From an uncultured Ruminiclostridium sp. (GTDB lineage Bacteria; Bacillota; Clostridia; Oscillospirales; Ruminococcaceae): a DNA stretch of 52,865 nucleotides. Shown here piece after piece: positions 1 through 12,300 of this stretch. The translations under genes and the position numbers were made by a program. Within the stretch, counting starts at the first letter, position 1. Each line of letters opens with the position of its first letter. The stretch is taken from positions 1-52,865 of the forward strand of contig CANRII010000003.1 in NCBI GenBank assembly GCA_947630685.1. Direction: 5' to 3'. The notes under the pieces were generated by a model, which worked only from the letters and a program-made list of their open reading frames with translations, did no database searches and was not told the origin of the DNA.

Positions 1-360
1 CCGTAAGTCGCATAGACATGGGTGCCCTCTATCTCGTTTATCAGGAATTTGCCGGTCTTTTCGTCTACTTTACAGTAACGACCTTCATACAGCTTGACCG
101 CCTCGCCGTAAGCGTTCACCGGCAGGCCGTACTCGTTGAGCAGCTCTACCTTGATACCGTTTATGCCGGGATCGTCAGGCTTTCCGTCATAGTCAAGGTC
201 CTGCGTCGCATGATCGAACAGCTTTCTGCTGAATATCGTCTTTTCACCTTCGGGGGTATCAACGGTGACATTTTTAGTGATATATTCGCCCTCGTCGAGC
301 TCGGTATTATAGTTCTCGTCCAGCCAGATATAGCTTCCGATATAGCCTTTATCCGGAGGA
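1..360 (-). other. SdrD-B-like (Cna_B-type) domain within the giant protein
   Basis: Translated motif GYIGSYIWLDENYNTELDEGE ... DYDGKPDDPGINGIKVELLNEYG matches the SdrD B repeat pattern (G-x-x-W-x-D-x-N-x-G/D ... G-I-x-G-I-x-V-x-L). Confidence 0.75.
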
Positions 361-3300
361 GTTACCAATGCTACGCCCGCGGAGGCGGATTTGTTTATTA
401 CCTGACCGTCGGCGGTATCGGCAAAGTTGTTCCAACCGCTGTAATCCTTGACTGCTTCACGCAGATCGGAAGAGGTCATTGTATCTTCATTTACATATGC
501 GGGAGCAGAGGGCAGATTTATCGGAGCGTCCATCTCGTACGTCACCGACAGCTTATGCTGCGGCCGAAGCTCATAACCCTTTTTGGGCTCTACGTACAGC
601 ACCTGGATATTTCTGCGCAGCAGTTCGTAATCGGTGTCGGATAGCTTGCTCTTCATACCGGTAAGCTCGCTGAGCTTTACGTAATTATGAGTGTGCTTCC
701 AATTATCGTTGCCTTGCAGCGGGGTATAGAAACCTGCCTTTTTCGCATCCCAATCGCCGTCCGAAACAGTGGGGACCCTCGGCAGATCTTTAATAGAGTC
801 CATATCCGCTTTTGTGATATTGCCGTTATTATAGTTGAACGGACCTACCCAAATATTAACGTCTGTGCCGTCGACAAGCACTTTTTCTTCACCGTCGCCC
901 GTATCTTTGACCTTTACGCTTTCCGGTCTTAAATAACCGCGCCAGGTCGAACCTTTATCCGTGCCTCTCTTGCCGGTGTCGGTTATATTATCGTCGTCGT
1001 CGTACGGAAGCACATCGTATATGATAGGATTAGTGAATACGTTACTTCTCGACGAATTCGACAGCGCAGATTCAAAGCCGTATACCGTACCCTCCGGTAC
1101 CAGCGACGGGCTGTTGTTGTCTTTTCCTCCCTCTGTACGGCCGTTTCCGTATTCCGAGAACGACAGCTTGCTGTCTTTCATCTGTGCGGATTCTTCAAAG
1201 GTTATACCGCCTACCGTATGCACAATGGTGATCTCACTGTTTGCCATGCCGTTGTCGTTGATATCACGCGTATCGGGAACGTAAGCGTGTACCGAATCCG
1301 ACTCCTCGCTCGGCAGATACGGAGAGAAAGAGCCTTTCTTAAAGCCGTAGCCCTTTGTATTGAGCAGCGCGCTGTTGCCTATCACTCCGGAGGTCCTTAT
1401 AGGCAGCATATATTCAACTACCAGCTTCTGCCCCGGCTTAAGAGTACCCTTGAAGCTCCAGTTCAGCACCTTTAATTCCACGGTGCTGCTGGTAGTTACC
1501 TCGGTCGGCTTGTTATAGGATCTGAATCCGTCAAACGTCAGTTCCGTTTCTTCTACCCTGTTTCCGTCCGAGTCTATGACATACCAAGCCCATTGCATGT
1601 CTTTAAGACTGAAGCTTGATTCTCCGACAAGCTTTCTTGTATAATCTTTATGCAGGAAAGACTCTTCATAATTATCGGAAACATTTGTGAAAAAGTCCTC
1701 GCTGGTATTCAAATTCTGGATATACGGCAACACCACCGAAATTCCCGGATCGGTCGTATTATCCGCTTCCTTATTTTGGAGCCCGACGTTACCCTCTTCT
1801 ATCGCCCTTTCTATATCAGCCTGGGTGAAATTGTGCATGGTCACGCTGTATTTAAGGGTCGGAATGCCGTCGGACGACTTTATGGTAATGTTATCTTTCC
1901 AGCCTCTTTCGGTATCGTTTATCGCGGAGAAGTTCCAGCTGTTTACGTCTATCGCCAAAACCGGGTTCTGGCTGCTGACATAATAGCCCGCGCGCGCCGT
2001 ATCAGCGGAGATAACGCCGCTGTTTTCATCTTCATAGTCGCTGTATTGCGAGTGTACCGACGCAAAATGATTTACATGCAGCTTATCCGGCGCGGTATTG
2101 GTCCTGGTAAGCGCGACAAACGCCGCGTTGCCGCCCGGCTTGCTTACAGTCATATTATCGATGTTGGGCGCAAACTCCGCTTCCGTAGTAACGCTGTCGG
2201 GCAGCGGACGATCTACATTGTGACGGTTGGGGTCCGCCTCGTCCATTTCAACGTCGCTTTCGCGGTCTTCTAATGCTTTATATCCGTTATATCCATCGGC
2301 GTCGATATCCAGCCTGAAACCGCTCGGTACAAGCAGCAGCTCGCCGTCTTTGCCTTTTTCCTCCGCCTCGACGACATACCTAACCTGGTATATGGTCGCG
2401 CGAAGTCTGCCGTCATTTATCGCGATAAAGTGATTTTTGTCTATACTGAATCCGTCTTTAGGCGAAAGCTCTATCCATACCGGAGTTTCGCCGATATTGC
2501 CGGTAATATCATCAATAGTGACGTCGCCGTCGTCGTTTTCCGAAATGATCGCGGTAACGTCGCCGGGCTCGATTTTTTCTCCGCTGTAGTATTCCGGCTC
2601 CAGCAATTCGTTTTCGCCGCCCGGCATTTCGGCGCATTGAACGTATACCCGCAGCTTTAGCTTTTCTTTAAGCTCGGCTATCGTTTCTTCACCAAGGTAA
2701 GAGGGCAGCTCCCACAGACCCGAAGCTATACCGAGTACGGAACCGGGCGTGGGTTTATCTGTAGGCTTTGCGGGATTCAGCGTTGCGCCGCTTGTTCCGC
2801 GGTAAGGTATACGGTAATCTATGGTAAAGGATCTTACCGCGCCGCCGGTATTTACCGCCTGGTCGATGTACATTAACATCTGCTTTGCGCCCTTTACGGA
2901 AACGTCGTCCACTATCTTATAGTCGTCGCCTATATCGGGGTTCACCATTTCCACTCTCGGCTCGGAGGTGTCCACGCGGATACTTGCCGCCGGCTTTAAC
3001 AGCAATACCTTAGCGGTCTTATCCGACGCGTAAATATCGGTATGATCCCCGTCGTCGCCGTAATTAGCGGGATAAATGTATTCAACATTGGTATCATCAT
3101 AGGATACCGTGCCTTTAAGCTCGCCGTCAAGATATTTGCCGTCGGTATCATCCAGCGTTACATAAGTGTCGGCATGGTAATCTCCGTCCCAAACCTTATC
3201 GCCGCCCAGTACAGGGTCTGTGCCGTCGGGAGCCTCCGCACGGTCGATACGCGCGGGTATCCCCACTACCATAACGTCGCCGTTGCCGAAATAGCCCGGC

Positions 3301-6300
3301 AGCTTTTTACCATCTACGAAATCCTGATACTTGGTGATTTGATCGCCCGGAGTGGTTATAGTAAGCTTGACCGTTTCGGTAAGGTCGACTTTGTTTTCCT
3401 TACGCTCTATCTGTACGTCAAAGCCTAATTTTTCCAGCGCGTCCTTAGTTATCCGTATAGGCTCGCCCTCGCTGCCCGCGCGCTTATACAGCAGATAGAA
3501 ATCGCCCTTAACTGCATTATAAGTAACGATTTTCGGCAGCACGAAAGTGACGACTATTTTCGCGTGTGTAACGTCGCCCTGCTGCTCGTATTTTATTAAT
3601 TCTTTAGTATCGCGGACGTTATCGCTGTACTTGTTGTATATCTCGGAGTAATAGTACAGAGTATCCCCGTACTGTACAGACTGTATTCCCTCGACGGTAT
3701 CGTTCGTCTTATCTGTTTTGTCGGTATTTGTATGGTAGTACCGCAAATCCTCTTTGCTGTCCGCGCCCTTATCCTGAGTGTAGCCGCGTCCGCCGAGCCA
3801 GCCGTAATCGCCGAGCCAAGTGCCCGAGCTTGCAAACTTGCTGTCGGTATAATTTGCGGTAGCCTCGTTTACGCTGACAAAGCTGTCGTTTTTAACGCTC
3901 GGGGATTTTATTCTTATACGGTTAGTGGTATATACGCCGGAATCGATGTTGTCGTTTGTAACCTTTTCGCCGTTCAGATTTACGTCTACATGATCGAGGA
4001 TCTCGTCGCCCTGCCAGCTTTCGAGTATTACCTCAGCGCCGGTCTCGTGGTCGCCGTCAGCAACGCCTTCTTCCTCCCAGTAGCGCACATCGCCGCCCTG
4101 CTTACTTTTACTGTCTGCCGCTATATCCGCGGCGTCGATAAGGCTGTAGGTGCGCTCCTTGCCGTTTATCGTCACGCTCCTCTGAATATCGGGGATATTG
4201 CCTATCCTGTCTTCGCGCTGATCATTGATCGGGTTGCCTGCGGTAACGTATGCGGTTTGACCGTATGAGGTCTGCGGCTTATTGCCTACCCAGTACGGGT
4301 TGTCGGCAGCGGCGTCCTTTACCTCGCTGTCGATGATGAATTTGAAGTTTTCCAGCCTGCTGGAAACAAAGGTGTGGTTCTGCTCGTACTGTAACAGCTC
4401 GTCTTCTGTACCCTCGGGCTGGCACTCGGTAAAGAACTTGAACGAGAAGGTCATACTCTCGCCGGACTTAAGCGTTGCCTTGTTCTCATTACGCAAGGTG
4501 ATGTCTTTTGCAAAGAATGTTATCTTAAATCTTTTAAGCTCTTTAAGATACTCTACCTTGTAATCATAAAGCTCCTTAACGCCTTTTGCAAGCTTCCAGT
4601 CAAGCACCTTGTCGACATTCTCGCTGTCGGTTTTTGAGAACAGCGTGCCGTCTACAGCTTTTGGCACGATACCGTAAGGCAGTATATCGGTAACAACGGG
4701 ATAATACAGCGTACCCATGTTTCCGCCGTCGGTGGAATAGGTATGCTCCCACTTGTAATATTTGTTGACCGGAGTACTATTCGGCGTCTTGCCGTCTGAG
4801 TTGTAATTTTGCTCGTGGTTGGGGATATACTTCTGCAAATAGTATTGGTTTTCTACATGGATATTAAGCTCCGAAGTATCTCCGTCGGAGTTTAGATAAT
4901 ACTTATACGGGTCGATCGTATTGTTTTCATCGCCGACCGTAGTCCAGGTACGCAGGAACGGCTTGCGGATATGCGCGCGTGTTCCGGTGGAGGCGTAGGT
5001 GCTGCGAGAACCGTTGCTAAAGCTGTTCTTCGTTTGCATATCTTTATCTTCGGCGGTGGTATAGCAATCGTACATTTCGCGGTTGCCGATATTCATACCG
5101 TTTATATACGGCATGTTCGGCGAACCGTTTACATAACGCGTGAAGAACTGATGATTCTGAGGAACGCTGTTTCTCGTGTCGTCGATATCATTCGTATGAA
5201 GATAACCGTTGTAGATAAAGTCCATTCCGGCGTACTGCGTACTGATGTTTGCGCCGTATGAATCTGTCCTTGCTTCGTTTTTGCAGCTGCCGACGTCTAA
5301 GAGAGTGGCGTCGGTATAGTTGGAGATGTTATTCTCAACAGCATAGTTATAGGTGTTGCCCCAATGGCTGCTTATATCGTATATCTGGTAGTAAAGCTCC
5401 TTTGACGGCTCGGCGGGACGTACCAGCACCTGATCGTACATATACTCGTCGTCCGGCGTTTTATATACGCGCGATGGGATATCCACCAGCATTATATAAC
5501 CGTTGTCGGCTTTCCTGCCAAACCACTTTTTAAGCGGACTTTTTACCGTTATCTTAAGCACCCAAGACGCTTCTTCGGCGTTATAGCCCTGATAAGCATC
5601 AGACTTATCATAGATGTTGCCATAGCTGTCGTCGGTCTTATTCATGTTGGACTTACTAAGCTCCGGATCAAGCATCATATCCGGCGTTTGATATTTTCTG
5701 TCCGTATCGCCGGGCGCCTGCAATATTTCAACCTCTATATCGGCGGTCACAGACTTAAGATCCATATTATTTGAAGGTCCGTTGTTGGTTTTTACCGTGA
5801 TACCGTTTGCTATTTTCGCGGCAAGCTCAGATTTTTTATCTGAAGAGATAACGCCGTCGTATTCTTCGGTAAACGCCGAGGGTTCTACTCCCTCCGGCAT
5901 GATATAGGTAAACTCTATGCCGTTTTCTATATCCCAGTCGCCGTAGTTATATGCGCCGAGCCTTGTGGTAAACTCCTGATAATACTCAAGCGTTGTTATG
6001 CTGTCGTCGTTAAACAGCCGCATACGCTGGTTATAGTCGCGGTAGTCGTAAGTCTGGTTGTCGGTGTTGGTCAGATAATTGTAATCGACGTCATACCTGT
6101 TATTGTAATAGTTGGTAGGCAGGTACTCTTTTCCTGCGGCAGCGCTGTTTTCGCCGATAAGCTGAGAGCTTCCCGCAAGCCATGCGGTCTGCAAATGCAC
6201 TCTCGCCTGCGCCCAGATAAGCGGAGCTTCATGCCCGTCGCTCCAGTCGTCTACGCTGTTCTCGCGCAGCTTCATTAAAAGCGCATAATAATCCCTATCG

Positions 6301-9300
6301 TCTTGGCTTTCCTTAGCCAAAGCATAGTGACGGTTATCCGGCGTGGGCAGCTTGTTATAATCCGCCTCGGTATCTGCAACAGGCTTATAATAGGTCGCCT
6401 GCTGATTATTTCCGGAATTCATATCGTAATCGTCAAGGCGGTTATTATTGCCGTTGCCGTTCTTTGTTGAGCTTGCCTCGCCCTTGCCGTTTGTGCTGGC
6501 GTTTGAATCGCCGCTGCCCGGCATATATACCTCTGCGTCTTTGAGATACTGATATTTGTCGATGTTGGGGTTTATATCGCCGCTTACCGCAACGTCATGG
6601 TACAGATAGTTCATGTCCATGAGATTATTGGCGTTTGCAAACTGCTTTGTATATCCGGTGTAAGTTACATATTTATCGCCGTGATTCCAGCCGATACCGC
6701 CGACATAAGGATAAGAAGCGGTGTCATAATAACCGCCCGCCGCGGTCTGATAATACTCGCCCATCTTGGGGTAGTAATCGACGTAAACGCTGTCGCCTTT
6801 TATATCACTTGAGCCGTTGCGTTTTGTGTACGCCAAGGGCAGGTCATTTTCCCTTGCGATGACCTTGTACTGTATTTCTATACGCTCTCCCGGTTCAAGC
6901 GCCACATCCTCAAACGCTATCTTGTAAACGCTGAATGTACGCTCGGTATTTTCTACATTAGTGCTATCAAGCACGATATCGGCAAACTGCGGGTTTGACG
7001 CCATGCTGTAGCCGTCTTTGTCGTCCTTGGTGACTATCATATCGCCGCCGTAATCGGGAGCGGTATAATCCTTTTTGGTTATCTTGTATTTTATATCCGA
7101 CTTCGGATTGCCGCTTACGTCATACCATACTATGCTGAAATCGCCGGTGCAGCCATTATCCACCGTGGCGCTTTCGGTCTCGGTGATCTCGGCGGTTTGG
7201 ATATACTCTGGTATCTTATCGAATATCACCGGGTTTAATAATCTTCCCTGAAGATCCTTTCCGGTAGTGGTGGCGGGGTTGTTGTTCTTTACCGTGGTCT
7301 TGAACCACATGGTATCGCCGGGACGGTACCCGAGCTTCTGCGTGGCTTTCGGGTCATATACTGTTTTAGCCTCGCTGTCCTTATCGAATATCTGCGTATG
7401 CAGAGTAAGCATCGGCCGCTCGCGCAGGATATCTTCGTCGGTCTTGCCGCTGCCCTCAAGCTCGGTCTTTCCGGTGAATATTTCGGATTTATCGCCCTCC
7501 ACACCGGAAACGGTATTCGTAACGTTTTCGGTATGCTCATGGTAAAATACGACATTAGCGTCCAGCTGCATATTATAGGTGTCTTTGGACTCAACGTTTG
7601 TCGCAGCTCCCGCAGCCTTACGGACGTCGCGGTATCTGCCCACGCCGGTAAGCTCAAACGGCTGCTTTGCCGTTATCTCGGTGACGCTGCCGCTATCATA
7701 GGCGGGCACATCGTAAAACGTCCACCTTACGCCTATCGCGTTGCGGATATAGTAAGGATTGTTCGGGTCGGTGGTGCTTATTTCTCCTTCTTCTTTCCAT
7801 TCCGTCTTATATCCGGAGGAATAAATACCCTCGTCGGTAAAGCTCGAATCGGCTGTCATGAACAGATACCATACGGTGGCTTTTTCGTCCTTAGTCGGAT
7901 GCTTAAAATCTACCGGCTCGGTAAGATCAAAGTCCTTTAAGAAATTACCGTATGTGTCCTTATGACCGAAGTTTACGGTATAGGTGACGGAATCCATGTT
8001 GTGCCGCGCGTCGTTATATATTTTTTTGCTTGACGTTTTGCCGTCCTTTTCCTTGAGGGTGATAGTCATTTCCTGACCATCATATTGATCGGTATTATCG
8101 ACGTATGCGTAATCTATATCAAGGTCATGGCTGTTATAGAAGCTCATTTCATTGTAAATACGGGATATATATGTATTCTCTTTGGTGCTGCCGTAGAATG
8201 CCGATGTGCCGGTGACCTTGCCCCTGAGGAAATGTATCGCCTGATTATCGTATTTGGTATACTCGGTATCTAATTTATAGCTTAGAATCTTGTTGTAAGC
8301 TCTTGTATCGCCGGTGCCGTCGGTACGGTATATCTCATACTGGGAATAGGTATGGGTATGGCGCGCCGCCGCCTCATATCTCGGGTATTGTGACCAGTTA
8401 GAGCCGGAAGCATTCATTATCTTGCTGCCCTCTGTCAGATCACCCTCCGGTATCAGCTGGGTCTTTACCCTAATAACTATTCCTGTGCCGGGCTTTACCG
8501 TCCATTGAGAGTCATCGATAACGTCTTTTCCTGCCAGCGTATCCGGCAGTTCGCCTACCGAGATATCAAGGACTTTATAATTGGTGTCGTTGTCGTCCGC
8601 ATCGAAGTAATATTCCTTACCGGAGAGCAGAATATCCTCGCCTGATCTTGCGGTGATATTGCTGCTTGATATTCCGGTACCGTTGCTTTCGATCGTCCAG
8701 CCGATTATACGCTGACCGTTCGGCGCGGTAAATCTGATATCCGGATGATAAAGCGGGAGCAGAGTATTTTTAGCGTTATCGCCCGCGTTGAGCGTCAGCT
8801 TATACTCGACGTAATCGTAAGGCATAAGGTGGCTTATATCTACGTTAAGCTCATCGTTTTCGCCGCCCTCGGTTTTAGCGTCCATATCAAACGCAAAGGT
8901 ATCATTATTTTCCCCCGCGCCGACGATGTCCATATCTACCTTCATCTCGGCAACGCGGTTGCGCAGATGTACATCCTCGACGGTATCGGACGTCATCGCA
9001 GTAAACTTGCCCGCGTTAAGGTCCGCGGCGGTGACGGTGTTTAGCGTCGGAGTGTCGATGGTGTTGCGGAGGTAATAGCTGGTGTTGTAATAATTGGTAA
9101 CATAGTTGGTAAGGTCAGGGCTGATAGACGACGGCCTGGAATCTATCGTCCATGCGTCTTTTTCTATATCCTCCCTGGTGCGGTCTACAAATATGCCGTC
9201 GTAATAGTACGCGTGACCCTCCGGCATTTTAACGTCTACCTCAAGATTACCGTCCGCGTCATGCGGCAGCTGATCGTTTTCGTCCATAACTATGCCCGAA

Positions 9301-12300
9301 TAATCCGGCTGGGCGGGAGTAAGCCATTGTCCGCCGTCTAAAACGCTTTCATTGGGGACAAACATCTTGTTTTCCCTTAACGGTTTTACGGCGTTAAAGG
9401 ATATTACAAAGCTCTTTACAAATTCTTTATAATAAACCGCTTCGGTATTGTCGGTGGTGTAGGTCGCAAGCTCTCCGAGATTATCTTTAAGAAAATCATT
9501 TACATTAAACGCATAATATTCCTCGTCTTCCGTCAGCTTGAAATATTTGCTGTATTCTCCCTCTTTGAGCTCGGAGAGAGTGAAGCTCTGCGGGGTGTTG
9601 TTTTTGCCGTAATTAAGCGTTATCTCTGTGAGATTGAACCATGTACCCTCTACAAAATCTCTAGGCACATAGATATTTTTCAATCGATAATAGTCGTTAA
9701 GCGTATTAGTAACCTTAACGCCGCTTACATGCGTGGACACGCCCGAACCGTCCAGCGCGCCGGAGCTGTCCTTTACGGTGTTTACGTCGGGACGGTTTTG
9801 TATAGACACCTTGTAAGCCGTGACGCTCGGGTCAAGGTTGTTTATCTGATAATCGTATACTTCGCTGTTAACATCCGCGTTTACATCGTCGCTCTTCTCG
9901 TTGTACTTTTCGAGCTTTACGCCAAGCTGATACGGCAGGCGGTAACCCATATACCTCGCGGTATCGGTCACGGTCTTGTACGCGTCGGTCTTGTCCTCCA
10001 TGAACGACTTGGATTCCATGGTGTTAGTGGCGTTTTTCTTCTCGGTATCGTTGTCCTCGTATATTATGTATACGTCGCCCGCAACATATATATCTCTATC
10101 GGAGCTGCTGTTACCGAAATCGGTGGGCTTGGGCATATTTGTCTGGTTAAGCTCGGAAGCGGATTCGCAGTTGCCGGGCAGATCGGACATATAAATTTTG
10201 TAGCTTTGCAGGAATTTATTTTCGGGCAGCACGAGAGCACCGTCGGGCTTTTTCTCGTCCTCGGTGTAAGCTATAATTATTTCGTAGTAGTCCTCTTTGC
10301 CCTCCTCGCTGCTGAGCTTAAGCTCTTTAATATTATCTTTATCTATAGTGATAACATCGCCGACAGGTTCAAGCTCGGAGATCGAAGTCAATGCGATACT
10401 GCCCGGCTCGGGATCGGGATCGGGCTCCGGTTCGGAGGATCCCGATATTTTACAGTTAGCGAAATTACCGGCGCATACATCGCAGTCTTTATTGTAGGAT
10501 TCCGCAGAGCAGCGTTTTTCACCGGTGCAGGTGCATTCCGGCGGCTTATCGTACTTAAGCTGAAGCTCTATCTTATCAATATAATCATACAGAGCCTTGG
10601 AAATGTATATCTTTCTGGTCAAAAAGCCGTGATACTTCGTTGCGGCGTCGTATTCGATAAGCGGCAGCGTATCGGTAAGCTCCACCGTATCGGTGTAGCC
10701 GTGCTTACCCGTCCAGTCCATAGCATTTTCGTAATGCCAGTTGTTCTTTAATGAGTCTGTAGCCGGATATGTGTCTGTACTATTATAATCGCTGTTACGC
10801 ATACTTTGCTGATAGAACGCCACGGCATATTCATAGCTTTCACCGAAGATGACGTTGTCGTTTGCGTCCGTACCGGATTTTAATGTCCATGTGCCTTTGG
10901 AATTTTTAACGCCCTTAAGTATATTGTTGTATTCGGGATAAACATAGACATATGCGTTAGATACCAGATGCCTTGCATCGTAAACATCAGTAGCCTTATC
11001 GCCCCAATACCAAGAGGTATAGAAAAAGTATTTATCCCAGTACGACCATGAGGATACCGGAGTAGGAGTAGGTGTTCCGCTCTCATCTTCGGGCACGGTC
11101 TGTCCAAACTGTTTTCTTACCTTTGCTTTTGCGCCGTCTCTTTCGGTGTAGCCGGTCACGCATTTATCGCCTACGACAAGGTCAGCGCCGACCGTCGCAT
11201 GGCAATCGCCCTCGTTATAAAACCGTCCGGTGACCTCGAACATAAACTTGGTAGTCTGGTCGTCAGCTTTATACCATGTGCCGTAATCGGGATCAAGCGC
11301 TTTGCCGTCCTTTGCGGCTGCCTTGTTTATATCAAGGTTTATTATTATCTTCGCTATCTGCTGTTGGCTCTTAAGTGCTTCAGAGTAATTTTTAGCGGGC
11401 TGACGATAGTAAAGCTCGTTTTTCTCATCTGCGGGAACGGTTTTGTATCTGTCACCGTCCTTATCTTCATCGTTAAGATTGCCGAGCAGATTTATTCTGA
11501 AGAATTTGTTGTCCCCGTCGCCTTCAACAGAATTATTCTGCCACTCGGATTTATATATCTTATATTCCTTGCCGTCTTTGGTAACAACGGTTATATAGTT
11601 GAAATAATCCTTTGCCCTCGGGTCTACCTTAAGGTAATATGCGTCAAAATTATCGGTAGGCAGAGTGACGGTCATATTGACGTTTGCCGCGGTATTGAAC
11701 GACCGTGACGTAACATAGTTCAAGCTCTGATGTTCCTGAGAGTCCATATTTCCTTTGACCGCAGGGTACGCAATTGGCAAGGTGGCGCCGTATTGCAAAT
11801 ATTGGCGGAAATCCACCATAAACGAGCCTATAGACTTATATCCGATGTCAAGCTCCGAATTGTCGTTAAATGGACCGTTATTGGTAGTTTTCCAGTATCT
11901 TGCTACATGCTCAAGAGAGGTGGAAACCTTATCAAAACGGCCGGATGTTGAGCCGGCGTCACGGTAGCCCGCCACTATCACGGTATCGAAATACATCTTG
12001 CTGACGGTCATCTGCGCCGAGTCGTTTCTATTTATCGTGTAAGTGTCGGCATGAAGCCCGTCAAGGTAGTTATTGCCCTGCACGGTGAGATATCTGTTTT
12101 CGCCGAAATTGCTGTCCGCAAAGCCGTAAAACTCCACCCAGCCGGTGTACGCCTCTTCTTCGGTAACATCCGATTTTTCGCCGGTGTATATCTCGAATTT
12201 TTCGCCCTCAAAAGCTATCCTGCCGAGATTATCTATGCCAAGCTCGATAAGGTCTTTTTCCTCTATGGTAAACAGACCCTTTTCGGCGGTAAACGTTTTG

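Noticed and set aside
9729-10751. 340-aa plus-strand ORF (and other plus ORFs over 1-15.2 kb, e.g. 12051-12992, 14349-15209)
   Set aside because: In the codon-complementary frame, antisense to the giant minus gene; composition reads as a mirror translation with no recognisable domains.
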